Shown here: piece by piece, positions 45,001-53,216 of the stretch
How the letters are laid out: each line of letters opens with the position of its first letter
How positions within the stretch are numbered: the first letter of the stretch is position 1
From: Flavobacterium pectinovorum
GTDB lineage: Bacteria > Bacteroidota > Bacteroidia > Flavobacteriales > Flavobacteriaceae
Direction: 5' to 3'
Assembly: GCF_006438875.1 (NCBI RefSeq)
Contig: NZ_RCZH01000002.1
Coordinates: forward strand, 102,426 to 166,425
DNA: 64,000 nucleotides
Translations under genes and position numbers: made by a program
Notes under the pieces: generated by a model
What the model saw: the letters and a program-made list of their open reading frames with translations, nothing else
The model's database searches: none
What the model was told of the DNA's origin: nothing

Positions 45001-48000
45001 ATGAAAATCAAAATTACCACTAGATTATTTCATTTCACGAAAACAATAGTCTGTTTTCTATTATTATTTGCAAGTTCAGTTTATGCGCAGGATCCCGCTC
45101 AATATGGCACGCCATATACAGGAGTACCAGATCCAAGAGACGCAAATATTTATCAGGTACATATTCGTCCGCACAGTGCTTCCGGGACTTTAGCCGCCGT
45201 TACTTCTGATCTGGACCGAATTAAATCACTTGGTATCAACGTACTTTATTTAATGCCGATTTATCCTTACGGAACGGATTCAAGAAGCTCAAACTCACCT
45301 TATTGTATCAAAGATTACAAATCTGTAGGTTCTGAATACGGAACACTTACCGATATGCGTAATCTGGTAGATGCAGCTCACGCCAAAGGTATGGCAGTAA
45401 TGCTCGATATTGCCGTTAACGGTACTTCCTGGGATCATCCCTGGACCGTTTCTCATCCGGAATATTATCAAAGAACTGGTACAACAATCAATCAGTTAGC
45501 AAATTTCTCTGATATTGCAGCGCTTGACCTTAACAATACTGCGCTTCGTGCAGCAATGAAAGATGCGATGCGTTATTGGATTTTTGCAGCAAATATCGAT
45601 GGATATCGTTGTGATTTTGCCAATAATCCTCCTATTGATTTCTGGACAGAAATTATAAGCAACTTAAGAGGTATCACTTCTCATAACTTATTAATGCTTG
45701 CAGAAGGAGATCGTTTACAAAATTTTCAAGCCGGATTTGATTTGAATTTTGGAGATAAATGGTTTTACGATGCGTTGAAAAACGTGGCAGGCGGAGGTCC
45801 GGTTTCTACAAGATTCCAAACCACAAATGACATGGAATATACGTATGCAACAGGAAGTCAGCAAGAAGTGAGATGGACCGCAAATCACGATTCCGAAAAC
45901 AACAGCGATACAGCTCCTTTTACCGTATTTAAAAGTAATGCCGGAGTGGTTGCAAATTTCTTAGTTTCGGGTTATATGAAAGGGGTTCCTTTTTTAACCA
46001 GCGGACAAGAAGTAGCCTTCAATCAGGTAATTCCGTGGCCTTATACTACTGTCAAAATCAACTGGAGCAATACCGCTGCTACACCAGAATTTGCCAAAAT
46101 CCTTAACTTTAGAAATAGTAGTGCCGCCATCAGACGTGGTACAATGACACCTTATGCAAGTGATGATATTTGTGCCTTCACAAAAACATTAGGAACAGAG
46201 AAAGTTATTGTAATGACCAATCTTAGAAATGCCAGTAAAACATTTGTGATTCCGGCAGCATTGGCAGGAACCTATAAAGATGCCTATACTGGTGCTACAG
46301 TAACATTGGTTTCGGGGGCGACACAATCTTTTAATGCTTTTCAGTATATTGTTTTAACCAATACAAATGTAGCGGTTGTAGCTGTTACAGGAGTTTCAGT
46401 TAGTCCAACAACGGCAACTGTTGGTTTGGGATCTACTCAGCAATTAAGCGCAACTTTGGCCCCTGCAAATGCAACTAACCAAAACGTAACCTGGACATCC
46501 AGTAATACTGCTGTAGCAACTGTAAATGCAACCGGATTAGTTTCAGCGGTTTCGGCAGGTACAACAACTATTACAGTTAAAACCGTAGACGGAAATAAAA
46601 CAGCAACATCGGCAATAACAGTTGCAGCAATTCCTGTAGCTTCTGTAAGTGTTACGCCTGCAACAGCAAGTTTATATGCAGGAAACACACAACAGCTTTC
46701 TGCAACAATTGCTCCTGCAAATGCAACAAACAAAACAATCACGTGGACTTCAAGCAACAATGCTGTAGCTACTGTAAATTCGTCTGGATTGGTAACAGCA
46801 GTTTCGGCAGGAACAGCGACAATTACAACAACAACCCAAGACGGAAACAAAACGGCAACTGCAACTATTACGGTAAATCCGAATACTAATTTTACGGTTT
46901 ATTTCTACAAACCATCTGCTTGGGGAACCGGAATCAAGATTTATTATTGGAGCGCTTTACCAACAGGAATCTTAGCTGATGCATCATGGCCTGGAGTAAA
47001 CATGACCGATGCAGGAAATGGCTGGTACAGTTATACATTCACCAATGTAACTTCGACTAATTTAATTTTTAATGACGGAACAAGCCAATCTGCTGATTTA
47101 AACAGAAACAAAACCGGTTGGTACATGAATACAACTTGGTACGATACAAACCCGGGAACTGTTGTAGCAGTAACAGGAGTTACATTGTCACCAACAACAG
47201 CAACATTGTTAGTTGGTGCAACACAACAAGTAACGCCAACAGTTGCGCCTGCAACAGCAACGAATAAAACTGTTACTTATAGCTCTAGCAATACAGCCGT
47301 AGCAACAGTTAACTCAACTGGTTTAATAACTGCTGTAGCTGCAGGTTCTGCAACAATTACAGTAACGACTCAGGATGGAGCAAAAACTGCAACTTGCGCA
47401 GTAACTGTAAATGCATCAAATGTAGCGGTAACAAGCGTGAGTTTAAGCCCAGCATCGGCATCATTGTCTGTTGGCGGAACACAGCAATTAACACCAACGA
47501 TTCTTCCTGCAAATGCAACAAACAAAAACGTTACCTATAGTTCAGGCAATACAGCTGTGGCAACGGTAAATTCATCAGGATTAATAACTGCTGTAGCAAA
47601 TGGATCAGCAACAATTACAGTAACAACTGTTGATGGAAGTAAAACAAGTACTTGTGCCGTTACGGTTTCGACTGCGACAGGAACATATTATACAATTAAA
47701 AACAGATGGACCGGAGCTTATTTATCAGATGCCGGAACAAATGTAGGTTACGGAGCAACGGCTTCTAACAACAGTTACAAATGGCAAAAAATTGCTATTG
47801 ATGCCACTTATTTTGTGCTTAAAAATTTAGCAACAGGAGAATTGATTAATATTGAAGGTCAAACAGGATCTGTTCAATGTAATATTACAGATACTACTTT
47901 TTGGAGTGCACAATGGTCTAGTGATTATATCGACGGAACTTGGGTTAGATTAAGAAACAGATGGCAAACCGGAAACATTATTCACGTAGAAAACCAAACA

Positions 48001-48357
48001 GGATCTGCTCAATATGGCAATTCTCAGGATGGTTGGTTCAGTGCACAATGGCAATTGGAACTTACAACTGCTTCAACTTCTAAATCTGTTACTAAAACAC
48101 AAGAACTTCTTGAAACCGAAAAAGCAATTGGTATTTATCCTAATCCGTCTAGAGACAATCAATTTCATGTTTTATTACCGGAATCAGAAACTGGCGATGC
48201 GACTACAATTACGGTTTCAGACATGAACGGAAGAACTGTTTTAACAGAAAAACTTTCGACTTCAGGACAAATTAATCATCATTTAGCAGCAGGTTTATAT
48301 ATCGTAAACATTAACTCTAAAGCATGTAATGTGACTAAAAAACTGATTGTTAAATAA
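45001..48357 (+). CDS. Secreted GH13 amylase with BIG2, CBM26-like and ricin-like modules and a T9SS tail
   Basis: 1118 residues from the ATG at 45001, chosen because the signal peptide (CFLLLFASSVYAQ) then has normal length; an earlier ATG at 44971 is possible. GH13 barrel about 30-450: nucleophile Asp205 (GYRCDFAN), acid/base Glu235 (MLAEGDR), Asp297 (ANHDSEN). Region I reads D136-IAVN-G141, where the conserved His is Gly. Two BIG2 domains (about 460-625), a CBM26-like starch-binding module (about 630-720: VYFYKPSAWG, WPGVNMTDAGNGWYSY), two more BIG2 (722-890), a ricin-B-like lectin domain (894-1022) and a T9SS tail (1040-1118, IYPNPSRDNQFHV) follow. Likely an extracellular starch-degrading enzyme, last in the locus. 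Confidence 0.9.
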   Translation: MKIKITTRLFHFTKTIVCFLLLFASSVYAQDPAQYGTPYTGVPDPRDANIYQVHIRPHSASGTLAAVTSDLDRIKSLGINVLYLMPIYPYGTDSRSSNSPYCIKDYKSVGSEYGTLTDMRNLVDAAHAKGMAVMLDIAVNGTSWDHPWTVSHPEYYQRTGTTINQLANFSDIAALDLNNTALRAAMKDAMRYWIFAANIDGYRCDFANNPPIDFWTEIISNLRGITSHNLLMLAEGDRLQNFQAGFDLNFGDKWFYDALKNVAGGGPVSTRFQTTNDMEYTYATGSQQEVRWTANHDSENNSDTAPFTVFKSNAGVVANFLVSGYMKGVPFLTSGQEVAFNQVIPWPYTTVKINWSNTAATPEFAKILNFRNSSAAIRRGTMTPYASDDICAFTKTLGTEKVIVMTNLRNASKTFVIPAALAGTYKDAYTGATVTLVSGATQSFNAFQYIVLTNTNVAVVAVTGVSVSPTTATVGLGSTQQLSATLAPANATNQNVTWTSSNTAVATVNATGLVSAVSAGTTTITVKTVDGNKTATSAITVAAIPVASVSVTPATASLYAGNTQQLSATIAPANATNKTITWTSSNNAVATVNSSGLVTAVSAGTATITTTTQDGNKTATATITVNPNTNFTVYFYKPSAWGTGIKIYYWSALPTGILADASWPGVNMTDAGNGWYSYTFTNVTSTNLIFNDGTSQSADLNRNKTGWYMNTTWYDTNPGTVVAVTGVTLSPTTATLLVGATQQVTPTVAPATATNKTVTYSSSNTAVATVNSTGLITAVAAGSATITVTTQDGAKTATCAVTVNASNVAVTSVSLSPASASLSVGGTQQLTPTILPANATNKNVTYSSGNTAVATVNSSGLITAVANGSATITVTTVDGSKTSTCAVTVSTATGTYYTIKNRWTGAYLSDAGTNVGYGATASNNSYKWQKIAIDATYFVLKNLATGELINIEGQTGSVQCNITDTTFWSAQWSSDYIDGTWVRLRNRWQTGNIIHVENQTGSAQYGNSQDGWFSAQWQLELTTASTSKSVTKTQELLETEKAIGIYPNPSRDNQFHVLLPESETGDATTITVSDMNGRTVLTEKLSTSGQINHHLAAGLYIVNINSKACNVTKKLIVK

Positions 48358-48377
48358 GCTATTTTTAATTTAAAAGT

Positions 48378-48409
48378 AAAGGCGTATGAAAATTTCATAC
48401 GCCTTTTTT
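48378..48409 (+). terminator. Terminator of the starch locus
   Basis: AAAGGCGTATGAAA and TTTCATACGCCTTT form a 14-bp perfect stem with a 1-nt centre, followed by Ts, 20 bp after the last stop. Confidence 0.9.
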
Positions 48410-48517
48410 ATTTGTAAATAATTCTAAATATTCTATTTAAATGTCACCATATTTAACATTTACGGAATTATAGCAACCAAACAACTACTAAAAAAAATCT
48501 TATACTAAAAAATATTT

Positions 48518-48555
48518 AAACGGCAAAGCCCGCTAACGAATCATTAGCGGGCTTT
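48518..48555 (-). terminator. Terminator of the XRE gene
   Basis: AAAGCCCGCTAA (48525-48536) and TTAGCGGGCTTT (48544-48555) form a 12-bp perfect, GC-rich stem. It lies 22 bp beyond the stop of the minus-strand XRE gene. Confidence 0.85.
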
Positions 48556-48577
48556 ATATTTTAATACTTATAAAAGA

Positions 48578-49003
48578 TTATTTCCCTTTGAGGGAATTCT
48601 CTAAATATTCATTTTTTTCTTTTTCAGCTTGCAGCAAACGTTCGTAAAGTTTTTTATTTTCTTCGAAAGCTTCAAGTAATTTATCCAAAGGATTGAATGT
48701 ACACGCATTGCTGTTGCCAAAATTTGTGCCTTGACTATTACTGAAAGCATTATCAGCGAAGGTATTAAAATAGTTAATCATGTTTTCTTCCGAGAAATTT
48801 TTAATAGCTTCAACACTTACACCAAGAGCTTTGGCTACTTCTACAAGTTTTTCTTCGTCAATAGTTTCGCTATTCTCTATAGCAGATATAGCCTGTTGGT
48901 TGGTTCCTAAAGCTTGCGCTAAGGCTTCCTGTTTCATGTCTTTTAATTCACGAATGCGGCTAATTTTTCGCCCTATATGATTTGGTTTTGTTAATGTGCT
49001 CAT
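48578..49003 (-). CDS. XRE-family HTH transcriptional regulator
   Basis: 141 residues. N-terminal XRE/Cro-type HTH about 10-70 (IGRKISRIRELKDMKQEALAQALGTNQQAISAIENSE). A Asn/Phe-rich linker (NTFADNAFSNSQGTNFGNSNACTF) and a C-terminal coiled coil (LLEAFEENKKLYERLLQAEKEKNEYLENSL) follow, suited to dimerisation. Proteins of this layout are frequent in Flavobacteriia; targets are unknown. A -7 box lies only 4 bp before the ATG, suggesting a leaderless mRNA. Confidence 0.9.
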   Translation of the reverse strand: MSTLTKPNHIGRKISRIRELKDMKQEALAQALGTNQQAISAIENSETIDEEKLVEVAKALGVSVEAIKNFSEENMINYFNTFADNAFSNSQGTNFGNSNACTFNPLDKLLEAFEENKKLYERLLQAEKEKNEYLENSLKGK

Positions 49004-49007
49004 AGCT

Positions 49008-49015
49008 CAAAGATA
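49008..49015 (-). promoter_or_regulatory. -7 box abutting the XRE start codon
   Basis: The minus strand reads TATCTTTG, an exact -7 match, 4 bp upstream of the ATG at 49003. Confidence 0.5.
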
Positions 49016-49441
49016 ATAATTACGACTATACTATTACGTGAAATGTAAAAAACAGATTGTATATGTACAATATCTAATAAAACATTCAGCAATGCAAAAT
49101 TGTATTGCGTAGATATCAATTTATAAAACAAAAATACAATTTTTCAGACAAGTACAAATCAAAGTAGCATGCCTTTTAATCTTAAGAAATGGCAAAACAA
49201 TAAAAAAATACAAAATACTGAACATCAACACCATAACGCCAACTTCGTTATAAAATATATTTCCATGCAGCATTTAGAGTATAAACTAAAGCACCAACTC
49301 AATCATACTAAAGCAAACTTTAATTTATAAGGAAACAAAAAGAGATTATTTATTTAAAAATTAACAAGTATAACATACAATATTTGTACGTACAAATGTA
49401 AATAATTAAGAAAATTAACACATAAAAAACATTGTAAAATA
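49016..49441. other. Divergent intergenic region between the XRE and EF-hand genes
   Basis: An AT-rich region of about 430 bp with no gene. It holds two dyads with TTGTA/TACAA half-sites: TTGTATATGTACAA (49057-49070) near the XRE promoter and the perfect 16-bp palindrome ATTTGTACGTACAAAT (49382-49397) about 65 bp before the EF-hand promoter. Both are candidate XRE operators. Confidence 0.45.
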
Positions 49442-49470
49442 TTGATTATTAGAAAATTAATATATATTTG
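49442..49470 (+). promoter_or_regulatory. Promoter of the EF-hand gene
   Basis: TTG (49442-49444), an 18-bp spacer, then TATATTTG (49463-49470). The leader is about 24 nt. Confidence 0.65.
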
Positions 49471-49499
49471 TAATATTAATCCACTAAAAAATTAATCTT

Positions 49500-49832
49500 A
49501 TGAAAAATGTTAAAAAAAATGTATGTGTAACTGTTGTTGGCACATTATTGTTGGTTCTTAGTAGTAGTTTTAGTTATGGAAATAACTTAAAACAAAATTC
49601 TCGCCCTTATGATTTAATTTTTCAATTGCTTGACTTAAATCACAGCGGGTACCTTGAAGGGAACGAACTTGCGCCTCTAACTTCACTGCTCAATGTAACC
49701 ACTGACGTCGTACCTATTCTTATATCCCTGGCGGATGAAAATCACGATGGAAAAGTTAGCGAAAACGAGTTTACAATTGCGGGAGGAGTTCAGGGTATAT
49801 TGGATTTATACAGAACCTATTTTCCAAATTAA
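49500..49832 (+). CDS. Exported EF-hand calcium-binding protein
   Basis: 110 residues with a signal peptide (VTVVGTLLLVLSSSFSYG). Two canonical EF-hand loops: D45 to E56 (DLNHSGYLEGNE) and D79 to E90 (DENHDGKVSENE), each with acidic or oxygen ligands at positions 1, 3, 5 and 12 and Gly at 6. The pair would form one compact calcium-binding lobe outside the cytoplasm. The function is unknown; it could be a calcium sensor or buffer. It is monocistronic. Confidence 0.88.
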   Translation: MKNVKKNVCVTVVGTLLLVLSSSFSYGNNLKQNSRPYDLIFQLLDLNHSGYLEGNELAPLTSLLNVTTDVVPILISLADENHDGKVSENEFTIAGGVQGILDLYRTYFPN

Positions 49833-49872
49833 TTAATTCAAAGTACTTTAGAACAATTTTTTAATCGAATAC

Positions 49873-49907
49873 AAAACCTGTTAACACTTAGTTATCAGGT
49901 TTTTTTG
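49873..49907 (+). terminator. Terminator after the EF-hand gene
   Basis: AAAACCTG and CAGGTTTT form the stem, extended by partial TTAAC/GTTAT pairing, with a T run. Confidence 0.75.
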
Positions 49908-49969
49908 TTTTCCTAAACTCTCAAAATATGGAATTAAAGAGTTCTAAGCGAAAACCCAATAATAGCAAG

Positions 49970-50012
49970 AAAATGGCGCATGATAATTCACTTTTCATAC
50001 GCCATTTTTTAT
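49970..50012 (+). terminator. Second stem-loop between the convergent EF-hand and reductase genes
   Basis: AAAATGGCGCATGA faces TTCATACGCCATTTT with one mismatch, followed by Ts on the plus strand. It may be a backup terminator; the minus-strand side lacks a T run. Confidence 0.45.
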
Positions 50013-50030
50013 TTTCTCAATTTATATTTT

Positions 50031-51017
50031 TTAAGAAGCAGCCATTTTTTGCAAAGCAGCCGGATAACGATCTCCTTTCATGGCCCCAATTGCAAAAGTT
50101 GTATTTAGCAAGTTCATTTCTTCTGCAGAGAATTCGATAGAAAGAGCTGCTATATTTTCGTCTACACGTTTGGGTTTGCTCATTCCAACAATCGGAATAA
50201 TATCTTCCCCCTGATGTAAAGCCCAGGCCAAAGCAAGCTGACTTGCAGATACATTTTTCTGAATTGCCATATCTTTCAAAAATTCAATCATTTGTAGATT
50301 ATGAGTTCGGTTTTCTTCCTGAAATCTCGGAAGCATATTTCTGTAATCTCCTTTAGGCAAAGGAAATTCCAAATTGCCCGTAAGTAAACCATAACTCAAA
50401 ACAGAATAAGGAACTATACTCACGCCCAATTCTCTCGCCGTTGGCAAAATTTCATTTTCTATAAATCGGGTGGCTAATGAATATTCAATTTCTAAAGCAG
50501 CAACAGGATGTACTTTATGGGCACGAATCAGTTGTTCAGCATTTGCTTCTGAAAGTCCTAAATAACGAACTTTTCCTTCGTCAATTAAATCTTTTATGGC
50601 GCCAACAGTTTCTTCGATAGGAACATTTGGATCAATTCGGGAAGGTTGAAGCAAATCAATTTCGTCAACTCCTAATCGGGTTAAAGAATAAGCACAGAAA
50701 TTTTTAATCGCGTTAGGTCTTCCGTCCAATCCTAGAAAATGTCCTTTATGATCTCTTAAAGCTCCGGTTTTAACACTTATAAAAGCTTTATCTCTACGAC
50801 CTTTTATGGCTTCGCCAATAATAAGTTCGCTCATTCCCATTCCATAAAAGTCGGCGGTGTTTAAAAAATTTATTCCGGAGTCGATTCCGTATTGTAGTGT
50901 TTGAATCGTTTGTTTTTTTACCATTTCTAGTGTTGTCGGATCATCGATTATTAATCTTGATCCCATTGATATAGGGGAAACTTCGGGTCCGTTTATTCCT
51001 AATTTTCTCATTTTCAT
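50031..51017 (-). CDS. Aldo/keto reductase
   Basis: A 328-residue NADPH-dependent oxidoreductase with a TIM barrel. Motifs: MRKLGINGPEVSPISMGSR, GINFLNTADFYGMGMSE (Asp and Tyr of the tetrad), FISVKTGALRD (Lys), and SIVPYSVLSYGLLTG. The usual HR of the fourth catalytic position reads QPSR in IDLLQPSRIDPNVPIEE, so the His is replaced by Ser; some family branches have PAR or PSR here. The substrate is unknown. An AraC regulator gene lies 100 bp upstream on the same strand and may control it. Confidence 0.9.
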   Translation of the reverse strand: MKMRKLGINGPEVSPISMGSRLIIDDPTTLEMVKKQTIQTLQYGIDSGINFLNTADFYGMGMSELIIGEAIKGRRDKAFISVKTGALRDHKGHFLGLDGRPNAIKNFCAYSLTRLGVDEIDLLQPSRIDPNVPIEETVGAIKDLIDEGKVRYLGLSEANAEQLIRAHKVHPVAALEIEYSLATRFIENEILPTARELGVSIVPYSVLSYGLLTGNLEFPLPKGDYRNMLPRFQEENRTHNLQMIEFLKDMAIQKNVSASQLALAWALHQGEDIIPIVGMSKPKRVDENIAALSIEFSAEEMNLLNTTFAIGAMKGDRYPAALQKMAAS

Positions 51018-51117
51018 AATACTTCGATTTAATTAATTTAATAAAACAAAGGTATTGCTCGCAAAGAAGCGAGAGAAGGTCTGAATAGCAGGTAAAGTGT
51101 TCTAAATGTCGTATTTA

Positions 51118-51996
51118 TCAAAACAAACTTTTTCGATATTCTAAAGGACTCATTCCTGTATTACGCTTAAAAAATTTACCGAAAAAAGTGGGTGTAGCAA
51201 AGTTTAAATGTAGTGAAATCTCAGAAATGTTTAATGATTTTGTTTGCAGTAAAACTTTCGACTCAAGACAAACAATTTCATTAATCAATTCACTTACAGT
51301 CTTTCCAGTTTCATCCTTTACCACTTGAGAAAGATGTTTTGACGTTACAAAAAGTTTTTCGGCATAAAAATGAACCTCTCGGTGTTCTTTGAAATTTTCC
51401 GATAGTAATTCCTTAAATTTCTCTGTCAGATAGAAAGATCTTGAATAAGGGTTATGCTCTTTTTTGGTCTTTATGTCGTATAATCCTTCAATTTCCAAAA
51501 GTAAAGCCCGCAATAAAGCCTGAATGCTTTCTAATTTATTAAGTAAACCAGAATTCTTCTTGTTTTCTATTTGATGCAGTAAGGTTTGAATTATTGCTAA
51601 ATCATCTGAATTTAAAGGAATATAATGTTGTCCGCTTCTTTTAAAAAAAGGAAACTTCTTTAAAAATAAAGTATCAACCAAACCAGAAATAACAAAATCT
51701 TCCGTAAAAAAGAGGCTCTTTGTTTCAATCGCTCCATTTTTAAGAATCCATCGCCTAACTTCATCGGGCGCAACTACAACTATACAAGGAACTTTAAGCT
51801 TATACATTTCGAGTCCTACAATAAAATCTGCTTCGCCTTTTAGAACAAGACCAAGACTATACATTTCTGATCGATGTGGCTCAAGATTACGAATAGAAGT
51901 AATTTCCTGAGGTTTAAAAATGAAATCTTTAAACTCTGAGTCTAACCCGAATTTTTCATTAATATCAACAATCCCCAATTTTTTAATTTCTTTCAT
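51118..51996 (-). CDS. AraC-family transcriptional regulator
   Basis: 292 residues. The N-terminal part (about 30-140) is a cupin-like effector domain (HRSEMYSLGLVLKGEADFIVGLEMYKLKVPCIVVVAPDE in pieces). The C-terminal HTH pair is about 190-290 (FYAEKLFVTSKHLSQVVKDETGKTVSELI; ISEISLHLNFATPTFFGKFFKRNTGMSPLEYRKSLF). The effector is unknown. It probably regulates the adjoining aldo/keto reductase. Confidence 0.92.
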   Translation of the reverse strand: MKEIKKLGIVDINEKFGLDSEFKDFIFKPQEITSIRNLEPHRSEMYSLGLVLKGEADFIVGLEMYKLKVPCIVVVAPDEVRRWILKNGAIETKSLFFTEDFVISGLVDTLFLKKFPFFKRSGQHYIPLNSDDLAIIQTLLHQIENKKNSGLLNKLESIQALLRALLLEIEGLYDIKTKKEHNPYSRSFYLTEKFKELLSENFKEHREVHFYAEKLFVTSKHLSQVVKDETGKTVSELINEIVCLESKVLLQTKSLNISEISLHLNFATPTFFGKFFKRNTGMSPLEYRKSLF

Positions 51997-52086
51997 CGCA
52001 GATTAGTTCAGAAAAGATTCCGTTTAAATTATAATTTTAAGTAACATTATTCTTCAAACAATTTCATATTATAAAGGTATAACATC

Positions 52087-52641
52087 TTAAAAAGAATATA
52101 TACAAGCGAACCCAAAATCAGATTTTAAATTTTCATTTCTGAAATTCATTACAGACTTAAAAGCTAATTTATCGCTTACATTAAATTGAGACAAGGCCGC
52201 ATCAATATTAGCATCAATAATATTCAAAACATAAAAACCAACAATAAACAAGGCTGATAAATCTCTGTTTCGTTGAAATTGTTTTTGGGCAGAAATTAAT
52301 TGACTATCACTTAAGCTCGCCAAAAATTCAGAACTACTTGTATTTCCTGCCAATCTGCTTTTGTATTCGTTCCGATAAATAGTATAGTTTTTCTGGGTAT
52401 CGATATAAAAATAAGCACTCACTCCAATTGCTCCATAAACCAAAGGAAGTTTCCAATATTTCTTATTATAAATCTGTCCTAAACCAGGAAAAATAGCCGA
52501 ATAAAATGCTGCTTTGGCGGGACGCAAAGGATCAATTTCTTCGGATTTAAGTTTATCAGTTAAAACGACTTGCTTCTTTTCCTGAGCAAAAATTGAGGTT
52601 AATCCAAAAAATAAAAACAGCAGAATAAATTGATATTGCAT
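52087..52641 (-). CDS. DUF5683 domain protein, exported or membrane-bound
   Basis: 184 residues with a signal peptide (LLFLFFGLTSIFAQ). The core pattern RPAKAAFYSAIFPGLGQIYNKKYWKLPLVYGAIG and a later membrane segment (ALFIVGFYVLNIIDANIDA) are typical of the DUF5683 family of Bacteroidota. The function is unknown. It is monocistronic; the gap on its 5' side holds the large repeat array. Confidence 0.85.
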   Translation of the reverse strand: MQYQFILLFLFFGLTSIFAQEKKQVVLTDKLKSEEIDPLRPAKAAFYSAIFPGLGQIYNKKYWKLPLVYGAIGVSAYFYIDTQKNYTIYRNEYKSRLAGNTSSSEFLASLSDSQLISAQKQFQRNRDLSALFIVGFYVLNIIDANIDAALSQFNVSDKLAFKSVMNFRNENLKSDFGFACIYSF

Positions 52642-52743
52642 AGAGAAGTTTGCTTTAAAATTTCTCTCAAAGAAAACTTATTAGTTCTAAGCTTTTTCCT
52701 AAGTAAAAGATAAATAAAACTTAAGATTTATATAGTTTTTTTT

Positions 52744-53213
52744 GCCACAAATTTCACAAATTAGCACAAATTTCTATGTTATTGTGCGAACTTTTAATTC
52801 GTGTTCATTCGTGAAATTCGTGGCAAACTTCTTAAACATAACAATAAAAACTTTTAATTTGTGAAAATTCGCGGAATTTGTGGTGACCTTTTCTAACTAC
52901 AAAATACGAACTTTTAATTCGTACTAATTCGTGGAATTGCTTCTATCGCTCGGGTCACCGATTAGTACAAATTTTACGTTGATTTTTTTTGCCACAAATT
53001 TTTATGTTGGTTTTTTTCGCCACGAATTCCACGAATTAGCACAAATCTTTAATGTATCGTTCGAACTTTTAGTTCGTGTAGATTCGTGGAATTCGTGGCG
53101 AACTTTTTCTAAGCATTACGATAAGAACTTTTAATTTGTGGAATTTGTGGTGACCTTTTCTAGACGTAACGATAAGAACCTTTAATTCGTGTTAATTCGT
53201 GGCGAACTTTTTT
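52744..53213. repeat. Array of GCCACGAATT-family inverted-repeat units
   Basis: About 470 bp built of left arms (GCCACAAATTTCACAAATTA at 52744; GCCACGAATTCCACGAATTA near 53020; a partial one near 52991) and five or six right arms (AATTCGTG...AATTCGTGG). Repeated spacers of the type CTAAACATAACGATAAGAACTTTTAATT lie between them. It fills the gap between the DUF5683 gene and mfd. The unit is the same family as at 44779 and 57296. Confidence 0.88.
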
Positions 53214-53216
53214 CTT

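Noticed and set aside
46437..46850. A 137-codon minus-strand frame rich in Val and Ala
   Set aside because: It is the antisense of the Thr/Ala/Val-rich BIG2 repeats of the secreted amylase; composition explains the open frame.
49928..50140. A 70-codon plus-strand frame after the EF-hand gene
   Set aside because: It runs through a stem-loop and antisense into the reductase gene, with no recognisable features.
52744..53213. Possible CRISPR array
   Set aside because: Units are inverted pairs of variable length with similar spacers, not regular direct repeats with unique spacers; no cas genes are nearby.
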